Origin: Mesobacillus persicus | GTDB taxonomy: Bacteria; Bacillota; Bacilli; Bacillales; Cytobacillaceae | Assembly (NCBI RefSeq): GCF_900109925.1 | Contig: NZ_FOBW01000010.1 | Span: 7,710 to 71,709 of the forward strand | Direction of reading: 5' to 3' | DNA length: 64,000 bases | Translations under genes and position numbers: made by a program | Shown here: piece after piece, positions 51,187-60,698 of the stretch | How positions within the stretch are numbered: the first letter of the stretch is position 1 | How the letters are laid out: each line of letters begins with the position of its first letter | Notes under the pieces: generated by a model | Databases searched by the model: none | Seen by the model: only the letters and a program-made list of their open reading frames with translations | What the model was told of the DNA's origin: nothing

Positions 51187-52824
51187 TTAATGGGTTAATA
51201 GATTGATGGACTCTTCACGAAGCTTAAATTTTTGGATTTTCCCAGATGCAGTCATAGGATAAGCTTCGGTAAAAAAGATATGTCTTGGTATTTTATGATG
51301 AGAGATCTTTCCTTTAAAGTACTCTTTAATTTCCTCAGCAGTGGCCGTCACTCCATCTTTCAAAATAATCCAAGCCATTACTTCTTCACCATATTTTTCA
51401 TCTGGAACGCCAACAATTTGGGCATCAAGCACTTTCGGATGAGTATAAAGGAATTCCTCGATTTCACGCGGATAAATATTTTCCCCGCCGCGAATGATCA
51501 TATCCTTCAGTCTTCCTGTAATTCGGCAATATCCGTTAGAATCCATCACAGCTAAGTCACCGGTATGGAGCCAACCGTCCTCATCAATCGCATCCCTTGT
51601 CGCATCAGGATTCTTATAGTAACCCTTCATCACATGGTAACCCCGTGTGCATAACTCTCCTTGTTGATCATATGGAACTTCTTGCGTTGTACCAGGATGA
51701 ACGATCTTTACTTCAACATTCGGAAGGGCTCTACCTACGGTTTCAACACGCAAAGTCACTTGGTCATCGGTGCGTGTTTGGGTGATTACTGGAGAAGCTT
51801 CTGTCTGGCCGTAACAAATGGTGATTTCAGACATGTTCATCTTGTTCATTACATTCTTCATTACTTCGACCGGGCAATTAGAGCCCGCCATCACACCAGT
51901 CCTTAGAGTAGACAAATCATAATTTTCAAAATTCGGATGGTTCAATTCGGCTATAAACATCGTGGGTACACCATGAAGGGCGGTACATTTCTCTTGTTCC
52001 ACTGTTCGGAGCACAACCTCTGGGTCAAATTCTTGTACTGGTACCATCGTTGCTCCAACACTAACTGCGGCCAAGGTCCCGATTACACAGCCAAAACAGT
52101 GAAAAAAAGGAACTGGGATACAAAGACGATCTTGGTCGGTCAACTTCATACAATGGGCGATATTATAAGCATTGTTGGTGAGGTTGCTATGGGTCAGCAT
52201 GACCCCTTTTGGAAATCCAGTTGTCCCTGAGGTGTACTGCATATTGATGACATCATCCGGTTCTAGTGTTGATGTTCGTTGCCTCAATGCCTCATCTGAT
52301 ATTTCCCCACTCATGTTCATAACATCTGACCAATTATAGGCGCCGTTATATTTCTTTTCACTAAAAACAATCACATTCTTCAAGAGTGGTAGTCTTTTAG
52401 ATTCTAGCTGACCCGGTTTCGATGTTTCTAGCTCTGGACAAAGCTCATAAATCGTGTCGATATAGGAGTTTCCTTTGTAATCTTCAATTAAAAATAGCGT
52501 TGTCGCATCGGATTGTCTTAACAAATATTCTAACTCTGCCGAGCGATAGTTCGTATTAACAGTAACTAAAACAGCACCCATTTTTCCTGTTCCATATTGT
52601 AGACTCACCCACTCTGGAATATTAGAGGCCCAAACGGCAACATTCTCCCCCTTTTCAATTCCCAGAGCCATAAGGCCTTTCGCGAGTTTTTCGCAATAAG
52701 AATTGAATTCGCGATAAGAGTATCGAAGCCCGCGGTCTGGGTAGACAAGAGCATCATGGTCTGGCATTTCTAAGGCTTTTTCAGCTAACAAATCCCCTAC
52801 GGTTTTACGGATCAATTCGGTCAT
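51187..52824 (-). CDS. yngI: AMP-forming acyl-CoA synthetase (YngI)
   Basis: A 545-aa ligase: INMQYTSGTTGFPKGVMLTH, ICYGQTEASPVITQ, LHTGDLAVMDSNGYCRI, GGENIYPREIEEFLY and catalytic Lys in TASGKIQKFKLRE. In B. subtilis YngI is the ligase of the leucine/isovalerate cluster; it probably activates isovalerate or related acids, possibly also acetoacetate. Start ATG 52824 behind GTAGGAGGA. Confidence 0.92.
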   Translation of the reverse strand: MTELIRKTVGDLLAEKALEMPDHDALVYPDRGLRYSYREFNSYCEKLAKGLMALGIEKGENVAVWASNIPEWVSLQYGTGKMGAVLVTVNTNYRSAELEYLLRQSDATTLFLIEDYKGNSYIDTIYELCPELETSKPGQLESKRLPLLKNVIVFSEKKYNGAYNWSDVMNMSGEISDEALRQRTSTLEPDDVINMQYTSGTTGFPKGVMLTHSNLTNNAYNIAHCMKLTDQDRLCIPVPFFHCFGCVIGTLAAVSVGATMVPVQEFDPEVVLRTVEQEKCTALHGVPTMFIAELNHPNFENYDLSTLRTGVMAGSNCPVEVMKNVMNKMNMSEITICYGQTEASPVITQTRTDDQVTLRVETVGRALPNVEVKIVHPGTTQEVPYDQQGELCTRGYHVMKGYYKNPDATRDAIDEDGWLHTGDLAVMDSNGYCRITGRLKDMIIRGGENIYPREIEEFLYTHPKVLDAQIVGVPDEKYGEEVMAWIILKDGVTATAEEIKEYFKGKISHHKIPRHIFFTEAYPMTASGKIQKFKLREESINLLTH

Positions 52825-52840
52825 TTTCTTCCTCCTACCT

Positions 52841-53983
52841 TTAGCATCCTAAGTGGCGGGCAATGACTAGGCGTTGAATCTCCGATGTTCCTTCGCCAAT
52901 TTCCATTAACTTGATATCGCGCAAATACCTCTCTACGTCGTATTCCTTCATATAACCGGAACCACCATGAATTTGAATCGCCTGGTTACATATCCGGAAC
53001 CCAGCTTCAGATGCGAATAGTTTGGCAAAAGCCGCTTCCTTGCCAAATGGTTTGCCTTGGTCCTTCAGCCAGGCGGCCTTATACACCTGGTTCCGTGCCA
53101 ATTCTAGTTCCATTGCCATGTCAGCAAGTTTAAATTGGATTGCCTGAAACTTTGAGATTGATTGCCCAAACTGTTGGCGTTCTTTAGCGAATTGCAAGGC
53201 TTTGTCTAAAGCGGCCTGGGCAATTCCAACCGATAACGCCGCAATCGAAATTCGACCGCCATCCAGTGTAAATAAGAACTGGCTAAAACCTTTTTTCTCA
53301 TCACCTAATAGATTTGCTCTTGGGACCCTAACATTCTCCAGGATAATTTCGCAGGTGTTTGACCCGCGGACTCCCATTTTGTCGTAGTTGCAAGAGATCG
53401 TTACCCCTGGTGTATCACTAGGGACAATAATAGCTGAAACAATGTTTCGCCCATCCTCCCTTTTCCCAGTGACAGCGGTTACAATAATTTGCCTTGAATA
53501 GCCTGCATTGGTAATCCAACATTTCTCCCCATTGATTACCCACTCGTCACCATCCAAAATAGCTCTCGTTCTAGTTCCACCCGCATCTGAGCCAGCGTTG
53601 GGTTCGGTCAAACCAAACGCACCCATGGTTTTTCCTTTCGCCATTGGGACCAACCATTCCTGCTTTTGTTCTTCAGTTCCAAAATAATATATAGGGCTTG
53701 CGCCAAGGCTTGTGTTCGCGGCATAGCTCAAGCCCGTTCCACCACATGCTTTTCCTATTTCCTCAACAGCTATACAATATGAGATGGTGTCTCCTCCGGC
53801 ACCGCCGTACTTTTCAGGGAAGGGAATCCCTAATAACCCTAGTTCGCCTAATTTTTCAAACGTTTCGTATCGCATTTTTGAGGTTTCATCAACTTCCCTT
53901 GCATATGGCACAATTTCCTTATCGGCAAAATCCTGGACCATCTCTTTTAGCATTTGTTGCTCATTTGTCAGTTCAAAGTTCAT
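52841..53983 (-). CDS. yngJ: acyl-CoA dehydrogenase (isovaleryl-CoA dehydrogenase type, YngJ)
   Basis: A 380-aa FAD enzyme with GAFGLTEPNAGSDAGGTRTRA, RQQFGQSISKFQAIQFKLADMA and the C-terminal IGEGTSEIQRLVIARH, which keeps a Glu in the position of the catalytic base. It is the first gene of the yngJIHGFE-scoAB operon and would convert isovaleryl-CoA to 3-methylcrotonyl-CoA. Start ATG 53983 behind AGGAGGAG. Two palindromic TetR-type operators lie 21-100 bp upstream. Confidence 0.92.
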   Translation of the reverse strand: MNFELTNEQQMLKEMVQDFADKEIVPYAREVDETSKMRYETFEKLGELGLLGIPFPEKYGGAGGDTISYCIAVEEIGKACGGTGLSYAANTSLGASPIYYFGTEEQKQEWLVPMAKGKTMGAFGLTEPNAGSDAGGTRTRAILDGDEWVINGEKCWITNAGYSRQIIVTAVTGKREDGRNIVSAIIVPSDTPGVTISCNYDKMGVRGSNTCEIILENVRVPRANLLGDEKKGFSQFLFTLDGGRISIAALSVGIAQAALDKALQFAKERQQFGQSISKFQAIQFKLADMAMELELARNQVYKAAWLKDQGKPFGKEAAFAKLFASEAGFRICNQAIQIHGGSGYMKEYDVERYLRDIKLMEIGEGTSEIQRLVIARHLGC

Positions 53984-54003
53984 TTAATACTCCTCCTCAT
54001 TGG

Positions 54004-54017
54004 ACGGACTAGTCGGT
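54004..54017. promoter_or_regulatory. TetR-type operator O1 upstream of yngJ
   Basis: ACGGACTAGTCGGT, a 14-bp palindrome with one mismatch, centred about 27 bp upstream of the yngJ start codon; it continues with a shared CTGTTT tail. Confidence 0.72.
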
Positions 54018-54069
54018 CTGTTTTGTGGAAGGACGACACCTAAACTAGCAATAAGTGTATCCGTTATGT

Positions 54070-54083
54070 ACCGACTAGTCGGT
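54070..54083. promoter_or_regulatory. TetR-type operator O2 upstream of yngJ
   Basis: ACCGACTAGTCGGT, a perfect 14-bp palindrome 66 bp from O1, between the tetR gene and yngJ. Two matching palindromes flank the likely yngJ promoter. Confidence 0.78.
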
Positions 54084-54108
54084 CTGTTTCCTGTTTTAAA
54101 ATAGCCAG

Positions 54109-54747
54109 CTACTTTTGTATAGGCTGACCCTTGATCAAAAATGCTTGCACAGCTTCTTGATTTTTTGCCTTCTCAGTAAGAAGTGAATGTAGAAGTAAAT
54201 CGTTAAAAATAAGTGCAATTGATTCAATGGTTAGTGGTCCGTCTTTGTTAAACCACTTGTACGTCCAGTTCACCATTCCAATGATGGCCATAGCTGATAT
54301 TTCAGCTGGAACTTCAGTCCGAAATTCCCCATTTTCCTGGCCTTCATGAATCACCTGGATAATAAGTTTCCGATAATCATCGCGTTTTTCATTAATTTGT
54401 TGATTAAACTCGCCTGTTAGATACATGCTTTCCTGATAAAAAACAGTGATATGTGGTTTGTATAAGTCAAATACCTTGGTGAAGGATTGAATCATGGCAC
54501 ACAAACGGGAAACAGGTGTATCAAAATTATCATATGCTTCCCTTGCCTTTTCGAGAACATAGGAGATAAAAACATCGTGGATGTAATAGAGCAATTCATC
54601 TTTTGATTTAAAATTGTGGTAAAATCCCCCCTTTGAACTCCCAGACTCTGTAACAATCTGGTCAACGGTGACTCCGTGATACCCATTTTTTTCGAATAGA
54701 ACGAGAGCCGTTTCAATGATTCTTTCCTTAAGTGTCGGTTTTTTCAT
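54109..54747 (-). CDS. TetR/AcrR-family transcriptional regulator
   Basis: A 212-aa regulator. The N-terminal HTH reads IIETALVLFEKNGYHGVTVDQIVTESGSSKGGFYHNFKSKDELL; the remaining ~160 residues are an all-helical ligand domain. By position and matching operators it most likely represses the yng-sco operon and is released by an acyl-CoA of the pathway. Start ATG 54747 gives nine-base spacing from AAAGG; the two ATGs just upstream are too close. Same strand as yngJ, separated by the operator region. Confidence 0.88.
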   Translation of the reverse strand: MKKPTLKERIIETALVLFEKNGYHGVTVDQIVTESGSSKGGFYHNFKSKDELLYYIHDVFISYVLEKAREAYDNFDTPVSRLCAMIQSFTKVFDLYKPHITVFYQESMYLTGEFNQQINEKRDDYRKLIIQVIHEGQENGEFRTEVPAEISAMAIIGMVNWTYKWFNKDGPLTIESIALIFNDLLLHSLLTEKAKNQEAVQAFLIKGQPIQK

Positions 54748-54916
54748 CTTCATCATCCTTTGGAAAATATCGTATCATAGAGTAACAGGGCAATCAACCT
54801 ATTTGTCAGAAAAATTAAAAATTTGTTTTAAAGTGTAAATTTGGACTAATTACGTCGCTGTACTAGCCTATTCCTACAGTACTATAGCATGTAATTGTAT
54901 GGGCAAATTTATATAT

Positions 54917-54964
54917 AAATATCCTAGCGAATAATACCGTAAAGGATGTTTCGCTAGGATATTT
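54917..54964 (-). terminator. hairpin at the end of the ger operon
   Basis: A perfect 15-bp stem (54917-54931 with 54950-54964), core CCTAGCGAA/TTCGCTAGG, that includes the gerAB stop codon; on the minus strand an A/T-rich tail follows, on the plus strand a T5 run. Confidence 0.7.
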
Positions 54965-56018
54965 TTCTTCTTATGATAAAGATGATCCCTATGAGTAATT
55001 CTAAGGCAAGGCCCCAAACAGCCCAAGTATAAAAGGAGAATTCAATATGCTCCGTATTGTTTCTAAAAAGTAACACGGACAAATGTGCAAGTGCAATACC
55101 TAATGGAATAATAATTATGTTATTCGGTTGTTTCTTTCCGCTAGTAAGACAACGATTGACTAAATATACATCCAATGCTATTTTCGCTATGAAACACGGG
55201 ATCCATATCGTGACTATTACTAAGTCAAGACGGTCCAAAAAGTCGGTAAGATTAATTTGTTGAATCATCTGGAGGGAAGGATAAGAAGATACCGAAACAA
55301 TATCAACACCCAAAACGGCTACTTCTACAGCGACTACTAGTGCAAATAAACACATAGCCACCACTATTCCTCTTACTGTAGCCTTTTTTGCTCCAGCAAC
55401 ATCATCAAGATTCTGAATAAGAATTAAGATAAAGATTGCTTCCCCTGCCCACGATAGTAATAAAAAGGAGGATTTTGCAAGCCCTGGAAGCAAATCCACA
55501 TCCATAATGGGTTGGAAATTCCCAAGTTCCATTCCATTCATAAGCATGAAGGGAAGGGCGATAATGACGGCGGCTAAAGTTATAAATTGGATCACTGTCA
55601 CCCTTGCAATGACCTCTAAACCAGCTGCGGCCATATAAATGACGATAAACCCAGCCAAGATAGACATCACATCGATTGGTGTAGTTGGCAAAAGGACAGT
55701 GGCGACAAAATCAATTAGTGCTCTTAAATCGCGTATGGCGGCTGTAATAAATAAGATTCCAAAACAAACTAAAAACACTCTCTCTAACTTTGTAGGTTTC
55801 CCAAGTAAAAAGGTTTTCGAGAGTCGCTGTAGTTGTTTGGTCTTACCAACAACGAGCCAAAGAAACCCACTTATAACTCCTAATACAACCAACGGACTCA
55901 ACCATGAAACCTGGTTTGAAGATTCAGCAAGAACTTGTGGGAGACTGATAATTACACCAGTAAACAGAAAATTCGCTACTAGAATTGAAAGTTGAAAGGA
56001 AGAGATCTTTTCAGTCAA
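54954..56018 (-). CDS. GerAB-family spore germination permease
   Basis: A 354-aa membrane protein with about ten transmembrane segments, of the GerAB/ArcD/ProY branch of amino-acid permease-like proteins. It starts EKISSFQLSILVANFLFTGVII, and LSWAGEAIFILILIQNL matches the conserved unwound-helix region in TM6. It is the B subunit of a GerA-type germinant receptor in the inner spore membrane, possibly the germinant-binding subunit. The start is TTG 56018, overlapping the upstream stop as TTGA and placed behind GGTGGTGAAA; the 48-bp longer frame overlaps the upstream gene. Confidence 0.9.
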   Translation of the reverse strand: MTEKISSFQLSILVANFLFTGVIISLPQVLAESSNQVSWLSPLVVLGVISGFLWLVVGKTKQLQRLSKTFLLGKPTKLERVFLVCFGILFITAAIRDLRALIDFVATVLLPTTPIDVMSILAGFIVIYMAAAGLEVIARVTVIQFITLAAVIIALPFMLMNGMELGNFQPIMDVDLLPGLAKSSFLLLSWAGEAIFILILIQNLDDVAGAKKATVRGIVVAMCLFALVVAVEVAVLGVDIVSVSSYPSLQMIQQINLTDFLDRLDLVIVTIWIPCFIAKIALDVYLVNRCLTSGKKQPNNIIIIPLGIALAHLSVLLFRNNTEHIEFSFYTWAVWGLALELLIGIIFIIRRKIS

Positions 56019-56239
56019 GATTTCACCACCATTTTTACCAGACTGCCAATTGACTGGTTCAGCCAATAAACGACCATCCCAAAGTCCTCGTATAAAGAAA
56101 CCATCACAGACAACCCTAAGGTGACGAAGACAAAGGCATATAACATTTTTTGCTTTTTGCCTGTAAAAGGCTTTGATTTTACAATACTGAACGTATAGAT
56201 AAAAAGGACTATACTTGATAGGACCAATCCCGTGCCCAT
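56015..56239 (-). CDS. small membrane protein of the ger operon
   Basis: A 74-aa protein with two hydrophobic segments (VLSSIVLFIYTFSIV; MLYAFVFVTLGLSVMVSLY) joined by a basic loop. It lies between gerAC and gerAB, five bases after the former and overlapping the latter, so it is clearly part of the operon. It resembles the small proteins seen in some clostridial and Bacillus ger operons (CLC_0170 type, from memory) and might be a minor receptor subunit like the GerD/GerE-type accessories. Confidence 0.75.
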   Translation of the reverse strand: MGTGLVLSSIVLFIYTFSIVKSKPFTGKKQKMLYAFVFVTLGLSVMVSLYEDFGMVVYWLNQSIGSLVKMVVKS

Positions 56240-56243
56240 AATA

Positions 56244-57401
56244 CTACTCCTTTACCTTCATACCTGTGTTGGTCATTCTCTGTATTTCTCCTTCTATTTC
56301 TACCTTCACCTCTAGGTCCTTAAGATGTGCACTCCAATCATCTTTCCATTTCTCGTCCCAAGTAGGGTTATGGTTTCGATATAAGTACCAACCAAACCCT
56401 GCAATATCACTACCTTCTGCATGGGCATGGTTCAGCAATTCCTCCACTTGATTTGTTATTTCTTCTTCCATTTTCTTAATGACTTTTTTATAGATTTTTG
56501 GGTCATCAAGGCTGATATAGGGCTCGTTTTCCATCAAAGTTGAGGTTGCTTTAATCTTAACGGTAAACGCCGGCTTGCCGTTAACCATTCTGAAGTCTTT
56601 TGTGACCTTGTCTTGAATAATTCTAAGCGTAATTTCCCCTTCCTCACTGTAGGGGAAGGTGATGCTTTTTCCCCTCATTCTATTATGAAGCCATAACACA
56701 GCGGGAGACTCTTTTTCATTTGTAATAAAATTCACTTTATCCCCTAACAAAATGGCGAATGATTGCATTTTGATTTCCTGGCCAGACTCTCCCTTAACTT
56801 GCTTATCGGACTTTTCTATAACCGGGATAACTCCCTCTTTTCCTGGCCTCTTAATATCCTGTAAAACTTCATGGGCTCTCATTTCTAGACTAGTTTTAGC
56901 CATTTCCCTGATTGCTTCACCCGGAAGTTGTTCAAGTCGATTTTTTAAATTTAGTACTTCGAGGGCTTCTCCTTTTGACATAATGATGAAACTAGAGAGC
57001 CTTGATTGTGGCTGAATAAGGATCGTATTTAATATCTCCCCCATTCCTTCTTTTGCCATTTTCTCACCAACAATAACAACCCTTCGGTGAGCAAAATACA
57101 ATTTTCTAGACATTCTTGCTTGGAGATCGTCGTTACTTTCTCGGATGTTGCGCCCAGAACCAGAATCGACAAAGTATGGCCCATCTTCTCCGGTCCCTCC
57201 ACCTCCTCCGCTTGAACCTGCACCACCTAGAGAACTAGGCAATGGGACTTGAACAGATACTCGATAAGTTCCATCCTCTTCCTTATCAAACCCTGTGGCG
57301 AGAACATACGCTAAATCATTTACTTCAACTCTGTCCCAGCAAGCCGTTAATAGGGTTGAAGAAAGGATGAGGGCCAATAAAAGTAAGGAAGTTCGCCTCA
57401 T
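56244..57401 (-). CDS. GerAC-family spore germination lipoprotein
   Basis: A 385-aa Ger(x)C lipoprotein. The signal ends LLTAC (lipobox; Cys near residue 21) followed by WDRVEVNDLAYVLATGFD, the family signature. Gly/Ser-rich segment at ~55-70, then the three-domain Ger(x)C fold ending in the helical SDIAGFGWYLYRNHNPTWDEKWKDDW block. It is the C subunit of the receptor. Its ATG overlaps the gerAA stop by one base (TAATG). Confidence 0.93.
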   Translation of the reverse strand: MRRTSLLLLALILSSTLLTACWDRVEVNDLAYVLATGFDKEEDGTYRVSVQVPLPSSLGGAGSSGGGGGTGEDGPYFVDSGSGRNIRESNDDLQARMSRKLYFAHRRVVIVGEKMAKEGMGEILNTILIQPQSRLSSFIIMSKGEALEVLNLKNRLEQLPGEAIREMAKTSLEMRAHEVLQDIKRPGKEGVIPVIEKSDKQVKGESGQEIKMQSFAILLGDKVNFITNEKESPAVLWLHNRMRGKSITFPYSEEGEITLRIIQDKVTKDFRMVNGKPAFTVKIKATSTLMENEPYISLDDPKIYKKVIKKMEEEITNQVEELLNHAHAEGSDIAGFGWYLYRNHNPTWDEKWKDDWSAHLKDLEVKVEIEGEIQRMTNTGMKVKE

Positions 57402-58960
57402 TATGCATTGCCTCCTTCAAGGCCACTCCTTTGTTTCTTAGTAGGCCTTACATTCTCTTTCTGTCTCCTCACATCATCCTTAACTGTTTGTGATGGTCTT
57501 TTGTCAAGCGCCCACCATGGTGCTCTTATAAAAACATCTCTTAATTCCCTTAAGTTTAATGGTCCGAGTGGTGAAAAATAAGGGACCCCGAAGGATCTAA
57601 GTTTACAGAGATGAGTGAGAATGAATGTTGAGCCTAGTACAATTCCATACAGGCCAAAGACCCCAGCTAAGATCATAATCGGAAACCGGAGTAATCGGAT
57701 GGAAATCGCCATATTAAATCTTGGGATTGTAAAGGATGCAATACCGGTTAATGAAACGATAATGACCATTGGAGCAGAAACAATTCCGGCTTCGACGGCA
57801 GCCTGTCCAATAACAAGTGCCCCTAATATACTGACTGCTTGACCAATAACCTTTGGGAGCCTTATCCCCGCTTCCCTTAACGCCTCAAAAGCGACTTCCA
57901 TAATTAACGCTTCAATAAAAGCAGGAAAGGGAATTGCCTCTCTACTAGAAGCCACACTAAAGAGGAGATTGGTTGGGAGCATTTCTTGATGGTAAGTCGT
58001 TACTGCTATATAGATTGCCGGAAGTTCAAGAGCTAGAAAAATAAAAATAACCCTTATGACCCTTAAAAATACAGATATATGAAATCGGTGATAATAATCC
58101 TCGCTAGCTTGTAAAAACTGCCAAAAGGTTGTCGGGAGTATTAAGGCAAAGGGAGTACCATCAACAATAACGCCTACTCTCCCTTCAAGAAGATTGGCTG
58201 CCAATGTGTCAGGACGTTCTGTATTTTGAATTTGCGGAAACAAACTCCAGGAATTATCTTCAATGAGTTCCTCGATATAACCGCTCTCGAGAACCGCATC
58301 GATTTCAATCTTTTCAATCCTAGCCATTACCTCTTTAACTAATTCAGGTCGAGCAAGTCCATCGACATAAAGAATGGCAATATTCGTTTGCGTTTCTTCT
58401 CCTACCGTCTTGGCAATCATTTTCAAACGGTTGGACCGAATTTTATGCCTTACTAACGCAGTATTTACACGCAGACTTTCAGTAAATCCTTCACGTGGAC
58501 CTCTAATAACTGTTTCTGTTTCCGGCTCGGCAACACTTCGTCTTGAACCACCCTTTGCATCAACAATAAGTGCCTCATTTAATCCGTCAATTAACAAGCC
58601 AGTATTACCAGACAAGATATCTTTTACAATAGCATCCAATTTTTCGGTTTCTTTAACGGAACCAATTGAGACGATTTTATCTTTTACTATTTCAATGGAT
58701 AAGGATTCCCGACTAGCTTCTTCTAATGCATCTAAAACGTGAAACTGAATACTATTTGCATCAATTAACCCATCGATAAAAATTATACAGGCTTGATGAG
58801 AACCTACCTTGAATGTGCGGTAGATAACATCTGAACAATCTTCGAATAACTCTTTTAAAATATCTATATTCTCATCTAGGCTACTATGGACCTGACTTTC
58901 AGTTTTATCTGTATGAAGGTTGCTCTTTTTTTCCGATTGCTTATTTCTTCTCAACTTCAT
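57401..58960 (-). CDS. GerAA-family spore germination protein
   Basis: A 519-aa protein with a charged ~40-aa head, a soluble domain (~45-290) and five transmembrane helices toward the C-terminus. RGPREGFTESLRVNTALVRHKIR, YVDGLARPELVKEVMARI, ARPDTL-like and GRVGVIVDGTPFALILPT are characteristic blocks. It is the A subunit of a germinant receptor, proposed to form the oligomeric ion channel. First gene of the operon, expressed in the forespore in Bacillus. Start ATG 58960. Confidence 0.94.
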   Translation of the reverse strand: MKLRRNKQSEKKSNLHTDKTESQVHSSLDENIDILKELFEDCSDVIYRTFKVGSHQACIIFIDGLIDANSIQFHVLDALEEASRESLSIEIVKDKIVSIGSVKETEKLDAIVKDILSGNTGLLIDGLNEALIVDAKGGSRRSVAEPETETVIRGPREGFTESLRVNTALVRHKIRSNRLKMIAKTVGEETQTNIAILYVDGLARPELVKEVMARIEKIEIDAVLESGYIEELIEDNSWSLFPQIQNTERPDTLAANLLEGRVGVIVDGTPFALILPTTFWQFLQASEDYYHRFHISVFLRVIRVIFIFLALELPAIYIAVTTYHQEMLPTNLLFSVASSREAIPFPAFIEALIMEVAFEALREAGIRLPKVIGQAVSILGALVIGQAAVEAGIVSAPMVIIVSLTGIASFTIPRFNMAISIRLLRFPIMILAGVFGLYGIVLGSTFILTHLCKLRSFGVPYFSPLGPLNLRELRDVFIRAPWWALDKRPSQTVKDDVRRQKENVRPTKKQRSGLEGGNA

Positions 58961-59102
58961 AATGAATCAAGCCCCACTTGTCAATCAAAATCAGTTCTTA
59001 TTCCCAGAAAGGGATTTTTTTCGTGTAGACTTACATTTCCCCAATAACGGTAAATTTATCAATACTTAAATGAGAGAATCATTAAACAAACCATTAAACA
59101 GC

Positions 59103-59142
59103 AAAAAAAGCCGAGCTCACTAAACTGAGCTCGGCTTTTTTT
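59103..59142 (-). terminator. strong bidirectional terminator after putP
   Basis: A 17-bp perfect stem (59103-59119 with 59126-59142; core GCCGAGCTCA) flanked by A and T runs, just after the putP stop. Confidence 0.92.
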
Positions 59143-59147
59143 ACCTA

Positions 59148-60623
59148 TTATCTCTCTTCTTTAAGAGTGCTTTCCATTTCTGCGAACCTCTGATGGACTG
59201 CCCCTTCAGGCTCTTTCGTAAATAAGCTTACGACAATTACAGTAAGTAGACTTAGGAAAAATCCTGGAATCATCTCGTACATGAAATCTGAAAGTGTAGG
59301 AATGTTTGCCCAAATAAGAACCGTAACAGCCCCGACAATGATGCCGGCTAACGCGCCCCATTTAGTCATTCGTTTCCAATACAGACTCAGTAGTAAGACA
59401 GGTCCGAATGCTGAACCAAAACCGGCCCATGCATATCCAACTAACCCTAAAATGGTATCATTCGGGAACATGGAAAGGGAAACCCCCACAATCGCCACTA
59501 GCAAGACAGCTAGTCTGCCAACAAACACTTGTTCTTTATCACTTGAATTTCTTTTAAGGAACGTTTTATAAAAATCCTCCGTTAATGAGCTTGATGTTAC
59601 AAGAAGCTGAGAGGAGATTGTACTCATAATTGCGGCTAGTACAGCAGCCAACAAAAACCCTGTAATATACGGGTGGAATAAAACATCTGCAAAGTAAATA
59701 AAGATTGTTTCTGAATTATCAAGAGTTGTTCCGTTCATTGAGTGATAAGCTGCACCTACCAGCCCTGTTAGCATTGCACCGATAAGGGAAATCCCCATCC
59801 AGCCCATTCCTATTCTTCGAGCTGATTTAAGTTGCTTTAAGCTTCCCACTGCCATAAAGCGAACAATGATATGAGGCTGACCAAAGTAACCCAATCCCCA
59901 TGCTAATAATGAAATAATACCAACGAAAGATGTGCCTTTAAATAAGTCTAACATCGCTGGGTCGATCCCACGTATTTCATCCATCGTTGCAGATACGCCA
60001 CCAACCTGTGTAAAGGCTACAATCGGAACGAGGATTAGCGCTGTAAACATGATGACACCTTGAATAAAGTCCGTTATACTTACGGCTAAAAACCCACCAA
60101 ATAATGTATAAGCCACTACGACACCAGCCGTAATTAATAAGCCAGTTTGATAGTTTGCTCCAAATGAACTTTCAAAAAGTGTCCCACCGGCTACAAGCCC
60201 GGATGAAGTATATAAAGTGTAAAAAATCATAATTACAATCGCTGATACAATTCGTAGTACTTTCGATTTATCTTCAAATCGATTTTCCAAAAAGTCTGGA
60301 ATTGTTAAGGAATCATTCGCTACAATTGTGTATGTTCGTAATCGTGGAGCAAGAACTAAGTAGTTCACGTAAGCACCGACGAATAACCCAATTGATAACC
60401 ATGCACTTGAAAGTCCTGAGACAAACATTGCCCCCGGGAGACCCATCATCATCCAGCCACTCATATCAGAGGCACCAGCAGATAATGCCGTAACGGCCGG
60501 TCCTACTTTACGTCCTCCTAGCATATAGTCACTGAGGTCTGACGTCCTTTTGTAAGAATAATAGCCTACTAGTAACATTACTAAAAAATAAACACCTAAC
60601 GAAATAAATATCTCTACCTGCAC
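59148..60623 (-). CDS. putP: sodium/proline symporter (SSS family)
   Basis: A 491-aa sodium:solute symporter very close to B. subtilis PutP. DYMLGGRKVGPAVTALSAGASDMSGWMMMGLPGA carries the Na+-binding region, and the following helices match a 13-TM SSS protein. It imports proline with Na+ for catabolism or osmoprotection. Start GTG 60623 follows GGGAG by seven bases and matches the expected N-terminus; the 96-bp longer frame to 60719 reads through untranslated leader. Four copies of an AGGGAATA-type motif lie upstream. Confidence 0.92.
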   Translation of the reverse strand: MQVEIFISLGVYFLVMLLVGYYSYKRTSDLSDYMLGGRKVGPAVTALSAGASDMSGWMMMGLPGAMFVSGLSSAWLSIGLFVGAYVNYLVLAPRLRTYTIVANDSLTIPDFLENRFEDKSKVLRIVSAIVIMIFYTLYTSSGLVAGGTLFESSFGANYQTGLLITAGVVVAYTLFGGFLAVSITDFIQGVIMFTALILVPIVAFTQVGGVSATMDEIRGIDPAMLDLFKGTSFVGIISLLAWGLGYFGQPHIIVRFMAVGSLKQLKSARRIGMGWMGISLIGAMLTGLVGAAYHSMNGTTLDNSETIFIYFADVLFHPYITGFLLAAVLAAIMSTISSQLLVTSSSLTEDFYKTFLKRNSSDKEQVFVGRLAVLLVAIVGVSLSMFPNDTILGLVGYAWAGFGSAFGPVLLLSLYWKRMTKWGALAGIIVGAVTVLIWANIPTLSDFMYEMIPGFFLSLLTVIVVSLFTKEPEGAVHQRFAEMESTLKEER

Positions 60624-60698
60624 CAAATCTCTCCCTTGTTGTTTAAATTTCTTGTAGATTAGTATGGCTTGGTGGAAAAGCCACTTTATAACCCTAAC

